Notes under the pieces: generated by a model
Told to the model about the DNA's origin: nothing
The model's input: the letters and a program-made list of their open reading frames with translations, nothing else
Database searches by the model: none
Position numbers and translations under genes: made by a program
Shown: piece by piece, positions 23,080-33,750 of the stretch
Position numbering within the stretch: the stretch's first letter is position 1
How the letters are laid out: the number at the start of each line of letters is the position of its first letter
NCBI RefSeq assembly: GCF_030253575.1
Contig: NC_080568.1
Location: forward strand, 3,333,501-3,397,500
Length of the DNA: 64,000 nt
Source of the DNA: Rhododendron vialii
Taxonomy: Eukaryota > Streptophyta > Magnoliopsida > Ericales > Ericaceae
Direction of reading: 5' to 3'

Positions 23080-25452
23080 ATGGTAGACATGTGCTGGGCA
23101 ATAGTATGTTCGGAGGCGGTTGCAGCGGGTCGCAAACTAAGGGGAGAAATAGAAACTCTTCTTCTGGAGTTAGCGTCCCAAGAGTTACTTGATTGTTGCG
23201 AACGAGAGAAAAAGGAGTGTTATACATATTCCTTGCAGAAAACATTCCAGTGGATTGAGACGAATGGAATTCGGAAGGAGGTGGAGTATCCGTTTATAGC
23301 CGAAAAATGTGACTGTAGGCCAAAAAGTAAGGAAGAGGTAATGGTAAATCTATTGTACGAGTACTATTTAAGTATTTACGTTTAATTAGAAAATATATGT
23401 AAATGTAGTTTAATAGTATATCATTAATTGATTGATATATTGTGTCATTTTTACTAGAGTGCAAGTGCTGTCAGGATCAAAGGAGTGGTAAAAGTGAATC
23501 CTAGAGATGAGGTTGAGCTTCTAAAGGCGGTATGGATGCAACCCATAGCTGGAGCAATAAAGATAACAAAAGAGTTCAATGCTCTCAAAGGGGTAAATTT
23601 CAAGTGCTCGTATCTTTATTGTTGCTATATATGTTTGCAACATTCTAATTAAATCTTTAGTTAAAAAATAGGAAAAAAAATGACAACAAATATATCAGTA
23701 TAAATCACGTAAGTACACCCTCGGCCACACTGTCTTAAGGAGGACGATACTTGGTCGACTGTCACTCTCAAATCTTCACTCTTGCAATTTTAGTAATTTG
23801 AAGATGTTTTTGAAAAATACTTTCATACTTGTGCTTGTGTTGCCGTTCAAGAGTCGCTGAATCACACATGCGCTCTCACAAACATGGAACACCAATGCAA
23901 AAATAAAGGAATATTAAACCATCAACAAAGTACAATTGACCATATTTTGGTACTTTAGTGTGTATTCCGCATAATGTTGTTGGATGGAATAGAGTTAGAG
24001 TGAAAAGTAATTAGTTCATATGTTCAGTTAAGAAGGAAGGAAAAAAAGACAAAATACAAGAATAGACGGGTTTTTTTTTATTATCTCGAAAGAACTGACG
24101 GTTAAGTATCACTGTTTTTTTTTAATCATGGTTGAAGTATTATTTCCTCTGTCCCATTTTAAGTGTTCATGTTTCTATTTAGTCCCGAAAATAAGTAACC
24201 ACTTTGTAAAATTTACAATAAAAAAATGCCAAATTTTTAATTTTACTCTTAAAAAGTACCATTTTCTTCCTAATTGATTTGACAGTTAGTGATATCATGT
24301 CATTTTCAGATTGAAAATATCTTTCAATTTATAAAAAAAAAAATCATTATTTTAAAACTTTGTATAATAAAACTAATTGAGATCTATTAAACAAGAACCA
24401 CATTACATATTTTTTGAGATCCATATTAAAAGATATAAGCAAGTTAAATATATATAATGAACTTCACAGTTTTTAAGGTTAATTTTAAAATTTTAGAGGA
24501 AAAATTTTGACTTCTTAAAAAGCTCAAATTCTCAAAGAGGATACTTATTTGGGACGAAAGGAGTACTAGTATAGATCATTTTCCAACTTCAAATACAAAC
24601 CAGTTGGGCTACATAGAAACTAGTTCGGCTAAATATTGTAACGTTGGTTTAGGACCAAAGTTGGGCCCATTTGGTTTTCCAAAACGCCCTTGCTTTCCGT
24701 TTTGTTCACATTACAAATGCGTACTTCTTCTCAAGGCAATAGTGAAATTGTTTGGTTAACTTGTTGACTAGTATTTGCTAGTAATTGTTTTTTTTTTTTA
24801 TCAAAGATATTTGCTAGTAATTTTGAATATGGTACTTATTATTGTTTTTGAAAATGTATTGCTCTTATTTGGAAAGTGATTAAAAAGTAATAAGCGAACT
24901 AAATGAACCATGCTTTACCCCGCCCAAAATAATAACCGATAATAATCCGATTGACATAGGATTAGACCCATAAATGCATCACATGGGCCACTCTTCAAGC
25001 TAGTCGCATACCTCCGAATTCACCCTGTAAATGGGGGAAATTGTCATTTGGATTACTTCTTTATCATAAATTAACAAATCAGTGCTATGTTTTCCTCACG
25101 TTTTTTGCTATCCTTGAGTCTCTCATCATGTAGTTCCTAACAAATTATTGATGTTTACACACATTTATAGTTTCAGTTTATTTTTTAAATTTAGTTTGGT
25201 TAAAAAATTTGTTTGTTGTTGAATGCGTAATAGGAAATTTATGAAGGTTCGACTAATTACTCGCTAACAGCCGAAGGAAAACCTCGAAAGCATGCTATTT
25301 TGATAGTGGGATATGGGTATGATGAAAAGGAAGAAAAGGCTTACTGGATTATCAAGAACTCTTGGGGGACAGAGTGGGGAATTAATGGATATGCAAGGAT
25401 TGATAGGTCCTCATCTTTATTATTTGCAACTCAATATCCAATTTTTGAGTAG
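23080..25452 (+). pseudogene. Papain-family (C1A) cysteine protease, N-terminus missing
   Basis: Three exons in phase 0 with GT-AG borders: up to 23337, 23458-23592 and 25234-25452, together about 200 residues. The first exon contains CWAIVCSEAVAAG with the catalytic Cys at 23092-23094, then ASQELLDCC and EVEYPF. Exon 2 has LLKAVWMQPIAGAIK. Exon 3 carries the His in RKHAILIVGYGYD (codon 25291) and the Asn in YWIIKNSWGTEWGINGYARI (codon 25357). The signal peptide, propeptide, first ~20 mature residues and the oxyanion-hole Gln are not visible. A stop lies just upstream of the first ATG, though TTATGGTAG before 23086 could be a splice acceptor. An open frame across three exons argues for recent function, but the missing start argues against activity now. 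Such proteases act in vacuole or apoplast. Confidence 0.75.
24140..24563. mobile_element. Stowaway/mariner-like MITE in protease intron 2
   Basis: The left end has TTCCTCTGTCCCATTTTAAG and the inverse of the right end has CTCCTTTCGTCCCAAATAAG, variants of the CTCCCTCCGTCCC terminus, both next to TA. About 0.42 kb, AT-rich, inside the 1.64-kb intron. Borders approximate. Confidence 0.6.
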
Positions 25453-26454
25453 TACTTGGTTAGACTAGTTTGCTATGAGAGCTTGATTTAGTTATTGTGA
25501 AACTCACGTGGTTAATGTAGTGTCACATTATTATAGCTATATGAGTGTAGTCCTCCTATCGCTTGAAGTTAAATTTGAATTGTTGGTTGTTTTGTGTTAA
25601 TTTCGCTATGAGAGCTTGATCTAGTCATTGTGAAACTTACGTGGTTAATGTAGTGTCACATTATTATAGCTATATGAGTATTGTTGGTTGTTTTGTGTTA
25701 ATGCTAAGCTATTTTAGTTCACATGTACAAAAAGACTAAGAGTGATACAATTTGAACCCAAACAAATTCTCTTTAGCCCCTAACCTTTTTCTCTACCCCT
25801 TCTAAAAATTTAACACGTGTCGGATTGGTTTTGCATCATTTCTCCTAAAACCAATTGGTGTTAGCGAAGGCTTCAATTAAGTCTTTTATGACATTTGACA
25901 TCGCACCCGCAAGTGTTTTTTTTAGAACGGTTGCAAGGAGTGACATTGTATAACCAAATTCATGGGAGCACTCCGGACCCCACATCATGATCCTCCAAAT
26001 GTCCTCATCATTAACCTAATTTTTCGTCAGTATATCACGTTGCATCCCATTTCTCCCCGCCCTTCCACAAACAAATTCGATTGCATAGTTTGGAAGTAGA
26101 AAATCACCAGAACTTCAGATGTCCTGTCATGGAGTATCATCAATTGGCCTCTTGACTAGTGAGGTTAACTACTCTGACCGTTATCTTCGATTGCATATTT
26201 GATTATTTGGAGTTCAAAAAAAAATTCAACAGCATTTTCTCATAATACGGATGGGGAAGACAATAAGCTAAGGCCGTTTGAGGAGAATACATAATTGATA
26301 TGACTCAGCGAGTTTTCTCAATTACTAATTCAAAGTACTTTTTTTTATTGAAAGAAAGACATCAAGGCCCTACACATCTTTAATTTTGAAACATGTCAAA
26401 GAATCGATGCAATAATTTTGAACAAAAGCCCATTTTCCCGTCAAAATATATACG
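25453..26454. other. No gene seen
   Basis: AT-rich sequence after the protease stop codon. A segment of about 90 bp is directly repeated (near 25470-25555 and 25606-25690), containing GTCACATTATTATAGCTATA. Nothing else recognised. Confidence 0.6.
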
Positions 26455-26990
26455 ATTCTTCTCTCTAGATTAGCTTCCGTCTTCTTCTACCCACTCTAGC
26501 CACAGACCTTTTTTGAATAAGCTCCATCACCTCGCAGGGAAAATCAATTACATACGGATACCCCACGAAATAAGAACGCATTCCAACGCTCTTTAGCAAC
26601 CGAACAATGAATAAACAAATGCGTCATGGATTTGTTCTCTCTCGAGCACAAACAATAACAATTCACCATGACCATCCGACACCATACAAGATTATCTATA
26701 GACTATATAGTGAAAATCTAATTATCTTGCACACCAAGCCAAAAAAAAAAAAAAATTAAGTTTGGCACGCAAGTACCCCAAATGGCTCTCCATAAAGTAT
26801 TTCGTTCTCCAGCCAAAACTTGATAATAACTTTTCACCTGAAAAGACCCATTGCCTGTTGGGATCCACCTCAGATAATCCTCCATCTCCTCTCTCCCCAC
26901 ATCCCTCATCGCATATAGCTTTCCAAAAACTCCTCCAACTCCCAATCTTGTACCTCCATGCAATGCGTAACATGGTAACACCCTACCTCA
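26455..26990 (-). pseudogene. LINE (non-LTR retrotransposon) 3' coding relic
   Basis: The minus strand reads DYLRWIPTGNGSFQVKSYY, then LWRAIWGTCVPNLIFFFFW, the typical x-W-x-x-x-x-x-G-x-F-x-V-K-S-x-Y and W-x-x-I-W-x-x-x-x-P segment after plant LINE reverse transcriptases (zf-RVT region). It continues with a Cys-rich stretch (NCYCLCSRE) and a His/Cys segment equivalent to H-L-F-I-H-C. Several frameshifts and stops show it is dead. No 3' tail or target duplication was identified. Confidence 0.8.
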
Positions 26991-27120
26991 CCATATTACC
27001 TTCCAATTTAATATAGCCCGATACCGCCGCAACCCCATCCGCTCCCAAATGAAATATCTAAGGACAAGTGTAACGACCCGACCCAACCCAAAAATACCAC
27101 GAAGCAGCCCCTCTTATTAG

Positions 27121-27375
27121 AACCACCACCCCAACTCAGAGAGTCACTCTCTCACCGACCCTTAAACAACCGCCACCCAACCCATATGGTTACCACAAAA
27201 CCACCACAGGCCATACATATGATAATGAGTGAAACCACTACCTCCAACCCCCAACGTGGAAGTACCACCAACTACTCCGTTCATATCTTTCGCCCGACAA
27301 CAAGAATAAGACCAGCTATAACTCTCCCCCACTGCCTCTGTTTTTTCCCCTCGGTGGATATGCCTCATTTCCCCC
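27121..27375. repeat. Third copy of the NF-YC13 downstream block
   Basis: This matches 18708-18900 and 55166-55380 (for example CAACCCATATGGTTACCAC), with an extra insertion near 27240-27262. The hAT element at 27384 landed in this block, showing another NF-YC13 module end once stood here. Confidence 0.7.
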
Positions 27376-27800
27376 ACCAAAAGCAGGGCCGGTCCTGACA
27401 TTTGTGAGGCCTAAAGCAAAATAAAAATTGAGGCCCTAGATTTATGATAACAAAAAAAAAATTCAAGATTGGGGGCTAATACAAGATGAAGGATTATACA
27501 TGGTATTTTAAGTTCTATAATTTAACTAAAAATAATATTAAAAAATTATACCATAAAAAATGAATCAAGCATAACGAAGCACTGCTCATGCTACGGAATT
27601 TTTTTTTCCCAACTAATCATGTAATTAACTTTACTCACGTAAGAAGACTAGTTTAGCAATACAAAGTTATTTATTCTTAACCTTATTTTATCATTTTTTG
27701 TTGAATTATTTTGGTTTATTTATTTTCAACAGTGATTTACTCGTTCAGTTGATATTAAAAATATGAACAGAACAATAAGGCAAAAAAAGTAGCCTTCCTA

Positions 27801-27858
27801 GGTATCAAACATGGGACACCTAGATCTAGAGTACAAGCGCGAACCACTAGACCAATGA
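27801..27858 (-). other. tRNA-like box A/box B segment inside the hAT element
   Basis: On the minus strand TGGTCTAGTGG (27844-27854) fits a tRNA box A, and TGTTTGATACC (27801-27811) resembles a decayed box B. Spacing is about 32 nt. It is too degenerate to fold as a tRNA and may be a SINE or tRNA relic swept into the element. Confidence 0.4.
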
Positions 27859-27900
27859 ATGATATTGTGTGTACATGAGAAGCAAAAGATATATAATATA

Positions 27901-28840
27901 GTACGAGGGTGTTTGGGAACTTACTTTTTAGCTTTTCATTTTTAACTTTTTGGCTTTTTGACTTTTTGGATTATGGTCAGAATGTGTTTTGGAGATTGAA
28001 GGAGTGTTTGGGAGATATGTGCAAAATGTATTTTGGAACAGTAGTAGTGTTTGGTAGATGAATGATGAAAATGAATTATGAATTAATTTTTTACGAAATT
28101 GCCCTTGACCTTTATTATTGTTTTAAAAAGTGTACAAATTTTGTTTTCTTTTTGCCTTTGGCCGTTTCTACTGTGTTAAAATAAAACAAACCATAGTTAA
28201 ATACACCCATTTTTTTTTTCGTTTTAAGAAAACAGAGACCAGTTCGGAAACAAAGCATCACAAATCTCAGGGAACACCTCAATGATAACCCTATGATGGT
28301 GATGAGAATTCACAGACAGAAAAGTCTCCAACAAATCCTCCAGATCCCTCTGTTCAAAAAAAAAAAATCTTCCAGATCCCTAGCACTGAAAATCTGCTTC
28401 TCCACAATCATCTCCACCATGGAAGTCGTGAAATCAGCGTACGGGTCGCTCGATTGCTTCTCCACCACAAAGCAACCGTCCTTCCCTTTTCCGTCGACGA
28501 CCACGACCCTTCTCCGAGCTTCTTCTCTTCTTTCGTTTCTCCTCTCTCTCTCTCTCTCTGGTGTGAAGTGTGAACAGGCGAAGAAGAAATAAGTGGATAA
28601 GAGGAGGGGGCAAAACTGGTAAATGAAAGGGAGGTAAGTGGGTTTGGTAATTGACCACAAAATGGAAAAATGTAAAAATATGAAAAACACCTCCTGACTT
28701 GATTCTGGGTTTTTGCTCAAAAATTGAAAAACAAAGAATCCATTCTCCAAGAATCCATTCTCATAATGCAATGCCAAACACTTAAAATAGAAAAATGAAA
28801 ATGCAAAAATGGGAAAATGAGGTTCCCAAACACCCCGTAC
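27901..28840. mobile_element. Nested 940-bp TIR element carrying a captured OVATE fragment
   Basis: The left end GTACGAGGGTGTTTGGGAAC and the inverse of the right end GTACGGGGTGTTTGGGAAC are nearly identical 19-20 bp inverted repeats. It lies wholly inside the hAT element. Target duplication is uncertain. The middle encodes, on the minus strand, part of an OVATE family protein, so it looks like a gene-capturing (Pack-type) non-autonomous transposon. Confidence 0.75.
28239..28520 (-). pseudogene. Captured OVATE-domain (OFP) fragment with frameshift
   Basis: The minus strand reads VVEKQSSDPYADF, then TTSMVEMIVEKQIFSARDLE, then after a T-run, in another frame, RDLEDLLETFLSVNS, HHHHRVIIEVFPEI and CDALFPN. 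This is nearly the whole OVATE domain (S-x-D-P-Y-x-D-F, M-x-E-M-I-x-E-K, L-x-x-L-L, S-x-N-S, V-I-x-x-x-F-x-E-I). OVATE family proteins are plant transcriptional repressors that affect organ shape. A 12-T run plus a short repeat of RDLED breaks the frame near 28360-28372. The N-terminal part of the gene is missing. Expression could at most give antisense or small RNA to the source OFP gene. Confidence 0.8.
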
Positions 28841-29089
28841 ATATGTTCTAGGGAAAATGAGGCCCTAGTTTTTGCTTAAATTTTTGGGCTTAAAGCGGCC
28901 ACACCTCGGGCTTTAGCCCAGGGCCGGCTCTGACCAAAAGTATGAATGTTCCCCCTCATTCTTGGTTTAGAAAATTAGAGGCCAGTCCTCCTTTTTAGGT
29001 TCAGTTTGAACCTAACCCAGAATATTATTCCCAAACCTGCTTAGGCTCGGATATATTTTGTCATGATTTTTTTGCCCTTTTAATTCCGC

Positions 29090-29410
29090 CTCATCATTCC
29101 TTTTCACCATCAACAACAAATTCTCTCTCTCGATCTCATTCCGGGACCACCTCCGCACCGCCTCTCCGCCACTAATTCTCACTCTGAGATCACCAATCCC
29201 ACAATCTCATCAGCGTCTCTGAGCTTGGCCTTGATTTCCTCGACAGTCGAGGCTATGCCTTCTCCTTCGACATGCAAGAGCCTCCGCTGCTTCTGCGGCA
29301 TGCGAGGCGGCGAGAAGGAAGCATCGTCGGTGGCAGGAACTCCATCATGACTCTGGACACCCTGCCAGCCTTCAGCGAGTCCACTTCGACCTCCATCACG
29401 GTAATCAAAT
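29090..29410. other. GC-rich, gene-like segment of unknown origin
   Basis: Within the Mutator-like candidate, this segment has sharply higher GC and codon-like texture on both strands (plus: FDMQEPPLLLRHARR; minus: KAGRVSRVMMEFLPP). Stops interrupt longer frames. I cannot name the source gene. A captured exon is the likely explanation by analogy with Pack-MULEs. Confidence 0.35.
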
Positions 29411-29719
29411 CTCAGATTGAATCAAACTAACTCGATGCGAAATCCACGGCACGGAGTAATTACCAAAAGGCATATATATCTAATCTTAGATTCTACTGGA
29501 GTAATAGATGTGTGTATGTACAGTGTGATTAGATATATAGAGAAAGAAAGGCGTATATATCAATCAGATGCATTTGTTTTTCTTTTTCTTTTTCTTTTTT
29601 TATGGTATAGTGTATATAAGTGGGTTTTGGAAATTGAAATATCTTTTTGCGATGATAAAGTTGTTTTGGTGTGGGGTGAGCCTATGAGAACTATATGTTT
29701 AGTTTGTATTAAGACTATG

Positions 29720-30860
29720 TGAACTGTGTATTTTTATTTATGTGAATTGTGTGGTAGGTTATGTGAATTGTGTTTTTGTTTTTGTTCGTGTGTGTATTTT
29801 CTTTGAGAATTGAGTATTTTTCTACTAGAACTATATATTTTCTATCAAAATTGTGTATTTTTTTTATGAGAATTGTCTATGAGAACTAGTTCACATAGTC
29901 AGTTCATATAGTTCAGTTCTCATAACCACTTCACAAAACTAGTTCTCTATGAGAACAGTCGGTTCTCATAGAACTAACTATGAGAATTGACAGTTCACAT
30001 AGCCAGTTCTCATAGAACTGACTATGAGACTTGATAGTTAAAAATTCAATTCTAAATCAATTTATTTCCTATGTGAACTATAACTTTTTTATTTTGATTA
30101 TTTTTTTAAGGCATGACGGTGAGAACATTTATAATTATATTTGATTTTGATTAATTACCTATTTAGTTTTGTTCAATTTTTGTTCATGTGTGCATTTCCA
30201 TGAAAACTATGTATTTTTCTATGAGAACTGTGTGTTGTTCATGATAATTGTCTATGAGAACTGTGTATTTTTCTATGAGAATTGCGTATTATCTATGAGA
30301 ACTGTCTATTAGAACCGTGTATTTTCTATGAGAATTATGTATTTTTTATAAAAACTGTGTATTTTAGTGTGTAGTAAGACTATGTGGACTGTGTATTTTT
30401 CAGTTCACATAGTCTAGTTCTCATAACCAGTTCACAAAGTTAGTTATTTATGAGAACAGTCACTTCTCATAGAACTGACTATGAAATTGGCAATTCTCAT
30501 AGAACTGACCATGAGAATTGACAGTTCACATAGTCAGTTCTCATAACTCAATTCACATAATCAGTTTCTCTATGAAAACTGAGCAGTTCTCATAGAACTG
30601 ACTATGAGACTTGACAATTCTCATAGTCAATTCATATAGCCAATGATATTTTTGTTCGAAATAATATGATTCAAGAATTGATTATAAAAATATAACTCTC
30701 ATAATCTCAGTTCTCATAGCTATATTTTAGGGGTATTTTTGTTCAAAATAATATGTTAACTGGGGTTATGTGAAATGGCGAGGATATTTTTGTTCGAAAT
30801 ATTATGTTAACTGGTTATGAGAATTGACAGTTCTCATAATCAATTCACGTAGCTAGAGAG
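29720..30860. repeat. Palindromic repeat array (TATGAGAACTG / CAGTTCTCATA)
   Basis: Dozens of degenerate copies of TATGAGAACTG and its inverse CAGTTCTCATA, with variants such as AGTTCACATAGT, alternate over more than 1 kb. The left part is mostly in direct orientation with GTGTATTTTT spacers. The middle and right switch orientation repeatedly, giving many potential hairpins. Not seen elsewhere in the window. Confidence 0.8.
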
Positions 30861-31436
30861 GGGTATTTTTGTCCGAAATAATATAGGTCAGGAGTTGATT
30901 CTAAAAATATAAATTTTACTAAAAATGGACATGTACACAAAAAGTTAAGAAGAATGGACAAAATAGTAAAAATGCATGAAAAGTCAAGAAAAAGGATTGA
31001 AATAAAGAAAGAATATTTTTGTCACGACTAAATTAAATCCGAACCTATTTTTTGGGACTGGCCTAAAAATTTCCCTTCTTGGTTTTAGCCTTTCATTCTA
31101 CTACTTTAATTTCCTCCTTTGTTTTATTCTCCTTACTCACTTATTCACCATGCTGAATACCTCTGGGTATGCATTAAGGTGGTGAGGCCACCTATTCTTT
31201 CACATTGTCCCATTTGCATATGTTTCTCACTCATTTCTTTCTTGTTTTTCTTCAAAACTCTTTGGCTTTTAGACCCCCACATACTCAACAAACTACAAAT
31301 CCAACACTCATGAATAGTTCGCATGTGTGACATATACAGTATACTACAAATCCAACATTCATGAACAGCTGGCATGTGTAACAAATACAATATACCACCT
31401 CCCCTTTTTCTCTCTTCATAATTCATCTATCTTGCC

Positions 31437-31540
31437 CTAGCACAAAAAAACAATCATTTTCTTAGGATGGATGTTACACAAAGCATCTCGCAGTGTAACA
31501 TCTACACACCAATCATGCTCCCAAAACTTCATATATAATT
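31437..31540 (-). pseudogene. LINE fragment, shortened copy
   Basis: The minus-strand frame reads KFWEHDWCVDVTLRDALC then NIHPKK, closer to the LINE consensus (D-x-W-C-x-D) than the copies at 8490 and 43680. Confidence 0.65.
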
Positions 31541-31855
31541 TGAAGGATACACATGCATATATAATTTGAAGGATATCTACCCAATAAACATTATCCCAGA
31601 TTCCCAATCTTTCAATCTCTGGGGACAAGATTAATCCTCAGCTCTAAGAGCAGTTACTTGAGTGCCATCAATTTAAGAATTTCTTAACTAATTAATTGGG
31701 CCCTCCTCTGTTTGATGACACTCTACCAGAAAAATGTAAAACAATGGTAATAAATTATATAGCTCCTCAAAGAAAAATATGACTAGCCCTTCGGTGATCA
31801 ATGATCACGAGTCACGAAGCATGGCATTCTAAAACTACCACCATCTGCCTTTCAC

Positions 31856-31858
<3 letters not shown>

Positions 31859-31901
<43 letters not shown>
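31859..31901. repeat. GA microsatellite
   Basis: GA run of about 21 units, homologous to 9832-9876. Confidence 0.95.
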
Positions 31902-31904
<3 letters not shown>

Positions 31905-32501
31905 AATGCCTCGACCAAGTTCGTCAGAGGACGATGGGAAAAAGAATAAATTGAAAACGTACTTGACATGAAAAACCATCCCAACTTGAGGCCTATAACA
32001 TCTGATGCTGTTTTCATCTGTTTCCACTAGTGGGGAACAAAAAAGGACTCTTGGGTAACAACCACGTCGGCAAAATGATAAATTGGCTTAGATTCTGAAG
32101 GATACTAAAAGTCATAAGCTAAGTCTTGCCTTAAATCAAAGGAACCACTTCCTATAGTACTGATTCTACTGAACATCCCAAGATAATCCATACTACAACC
32201 CATCTCTTTCTTTCTTTCTTTCTTTATTTAGGGTTGGGCCTGAAATTTCAGCCAGACCGTATCCTCAAGGAAAAGCACACGCACACACAAAATAAATAAG
32301 AAACCGGATTTCCTATATAGAGATTTGTGACAAATGCGTGGCAAGATTAAAGTGGCTACCAAGTGGCTGAGCTAAAAAATGCATCTGGCAATACAATGTG
32401 TTTGATGCGTTTCTACGAAAGTTTACTAGTACCACCAAAAGTTTACTAGGACGGTCCTTCAATTCATTGTCAATCGGTTCTCTGAGTTGGATTTTTTAAC
32501 A

Positions 32502-32517
32502 TGGTATAAGAGCTAGG
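32502..32517 (+). other. Possible LTR-retrotransposon primer-binding-site relic
   Basis: TGGTATAAGAGCTAGG, preceded by AACA, resembles the initiator-methionine tRNA primer site TGGTATCAGAGC of plant Copia elements. The same motif is at about 56010-56025. No LTRs or coding domains were found beside it, so the call is weak. Confidence 0.3.
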
Positions 32518-32703
32518 TTTTTTCGAGGCTTTTGGGGTCTTGGAGTAGACTATCTAATCCCTATTTCCTATGGAAACACTCTTTTTTCTACTGTAACCGT
32601 ACTTTAAGGTGCAATGATTCTCGTGAAATAAGGTCATTGTTTACGTCTCTTAGTTCCTTATGCGTGAATCATGGGCGTGAGAGAGTGTTGAAACTTTTAA
32701 TTC

Positions 32704-33142
32704 CGAGATTAAATTCTTTCTGGATGTGGTGGAAACCATGAAACCTCATGGTTTCCACCACCCACTGTGGGCCCTACTAAGAATTTACTCCAGTAATTTG
32801 ATCCGTTCATCTTGTAGTATGTATGTTCATGTAAAAAATCAGCTTGATCGGACATCAAGAACTATATCAAAATTTAAATTTTAGTTTATAAAATCGACGG
32901 TCATGGACAATTTAACTTAAAATACTATTGACAAAATCAGGCCATCCTTACGAACCAAAATTCAATTTTTGACAAAGCTATTGATGTCTGATCAAGTTAA
33001 TTTTTTGCATAGACATATTAATTAGCGGACCTACGAGATGCGCAGTTCAAATTATTACAAAAAATATGCTCGATAGGGCCACAATGGACCATGGCGGAAA
33101 TCGTGTGGTTTCCGCCTTATCCGGACATAACACATTCTCTTG
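32704..33142. mobile_element. 439-bp insertion with a perfect hairpin
   Basis: Paralogous sites (about 19728 and 56212) lack this segment. AATTC occurs on both sides (32699-32703 and 33143-33147). Near the left end, 32726-32761 is a perfect 16-bp inverted repeat with a 4-nt loop. Near the right end, GGCGGAAA...TTTCCGCC pairs across 33093-33116. No coding capacity; MITE family not identified. Confidence 0.7.
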
Positions 33143-33458
33143 AATTCCACCTCCAAAACTAAATGGAAGCTTCCTTTTTGTGTGGGCTGAGTTCCATATA
33201 AGTAGGGACTATGGACAACTTCTCACGCCAATGAGTAAAGCCAATTGGTTTCTAGTTGAATATTGTAGCATTTGAAAAACGTATGTCTATCATAAACAAA
33301 AGTTGACTGATGTGCATCATTATAATGACCGTATATGAGGAAATTAACAAGGTACAATATCACTAACCGTTTTAATAACCCGAAACACTAATATATCAGT
33401 TCAATTTAGAAAATTGTGCTTCCATGTGATGATACAGGTGTGCTGACCGTGGCAGAGG

Positions 33459-33505
33459 TGCGCTTCCCAGAACCATTCTTTCCCATGATAGCCTGAACCT
33501 TCTTG
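33459..33505 (-). pseudogene. ABC ATPase Walker A relic (SufC-like), partial copy
   Basis: The minus-strand frame reads AIMGKNGSGKRT. The P-loop Ser is replaced by Arg. Same relative position as in the other modules. Confidence 0.4.
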
Positions 33506-33750
33506 AATGGAAAAAGAGAATATCAGTAGCGGTATAGAAATAAAACTCAAAATCAGACCTCTGTAAAGCTTCACTTCAATTTGCAATCATAAACATCTAA
33601 AAGAAGCCAATATTATACTAGTAAAGAAACACGATATCCAACAACCAACTGCACATTTCTAGTCCCTTGGAAAGTACCCTTTGTCATCACATATTGATTG
33701 ATATCTCAGCAAAGCTATACGGGACTGTCGGGAAGACAAAGTGAAAAGCA

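Larger units (their letters stand above)
27384..28932. mobile_element. hAT-type element with exact 8-bp target duplication
   Basis: The left end is CAGGGCCGGTCCTGA and the inverse of the right end is CAGAGCCGGCCCTGG. ACCAAAAG flanks both sides exactly (27376-27383 and 28933-28940), the 8-bp duplication of hAT elements. Without the nested element at 27901-28840 it is about 0.6 kb and has no transposase, so it is non-autonomous. Its ends carry GAGGCC(C)T-rich subterminal motifs. Confidence 0.9.
28969..31075. mobile_element. Mutator-like candidate element, 2.1 kb
   Basis: The 10-bp sequence TTCTTGGTTT occurs on both sides (28959-28968 and 31076-31085). The inner ends are inverted repeats sharing GAAATT-like bases and AGGCCAGTCC, followed by TAGGTTC. 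The 9-11 bp duplication suggests Mutator-like. The interior has a GC-rich gene-like segment (29090-29410) and a large palindromic repeat array (29720-30860), but no transposase. Confidence 0.65.

Noticed and set aside
28293-28592. Plus-strand 99-residue frame
   Set aside because: It is opposite the OVATE-domain fragment, which is the meaningful strand.
29720-30860. Possible CRISPR array, because of repeated units
   Set aside because: Units are degenerate, in both orientations and without regular unique spacers, in plant nuclear DNA.
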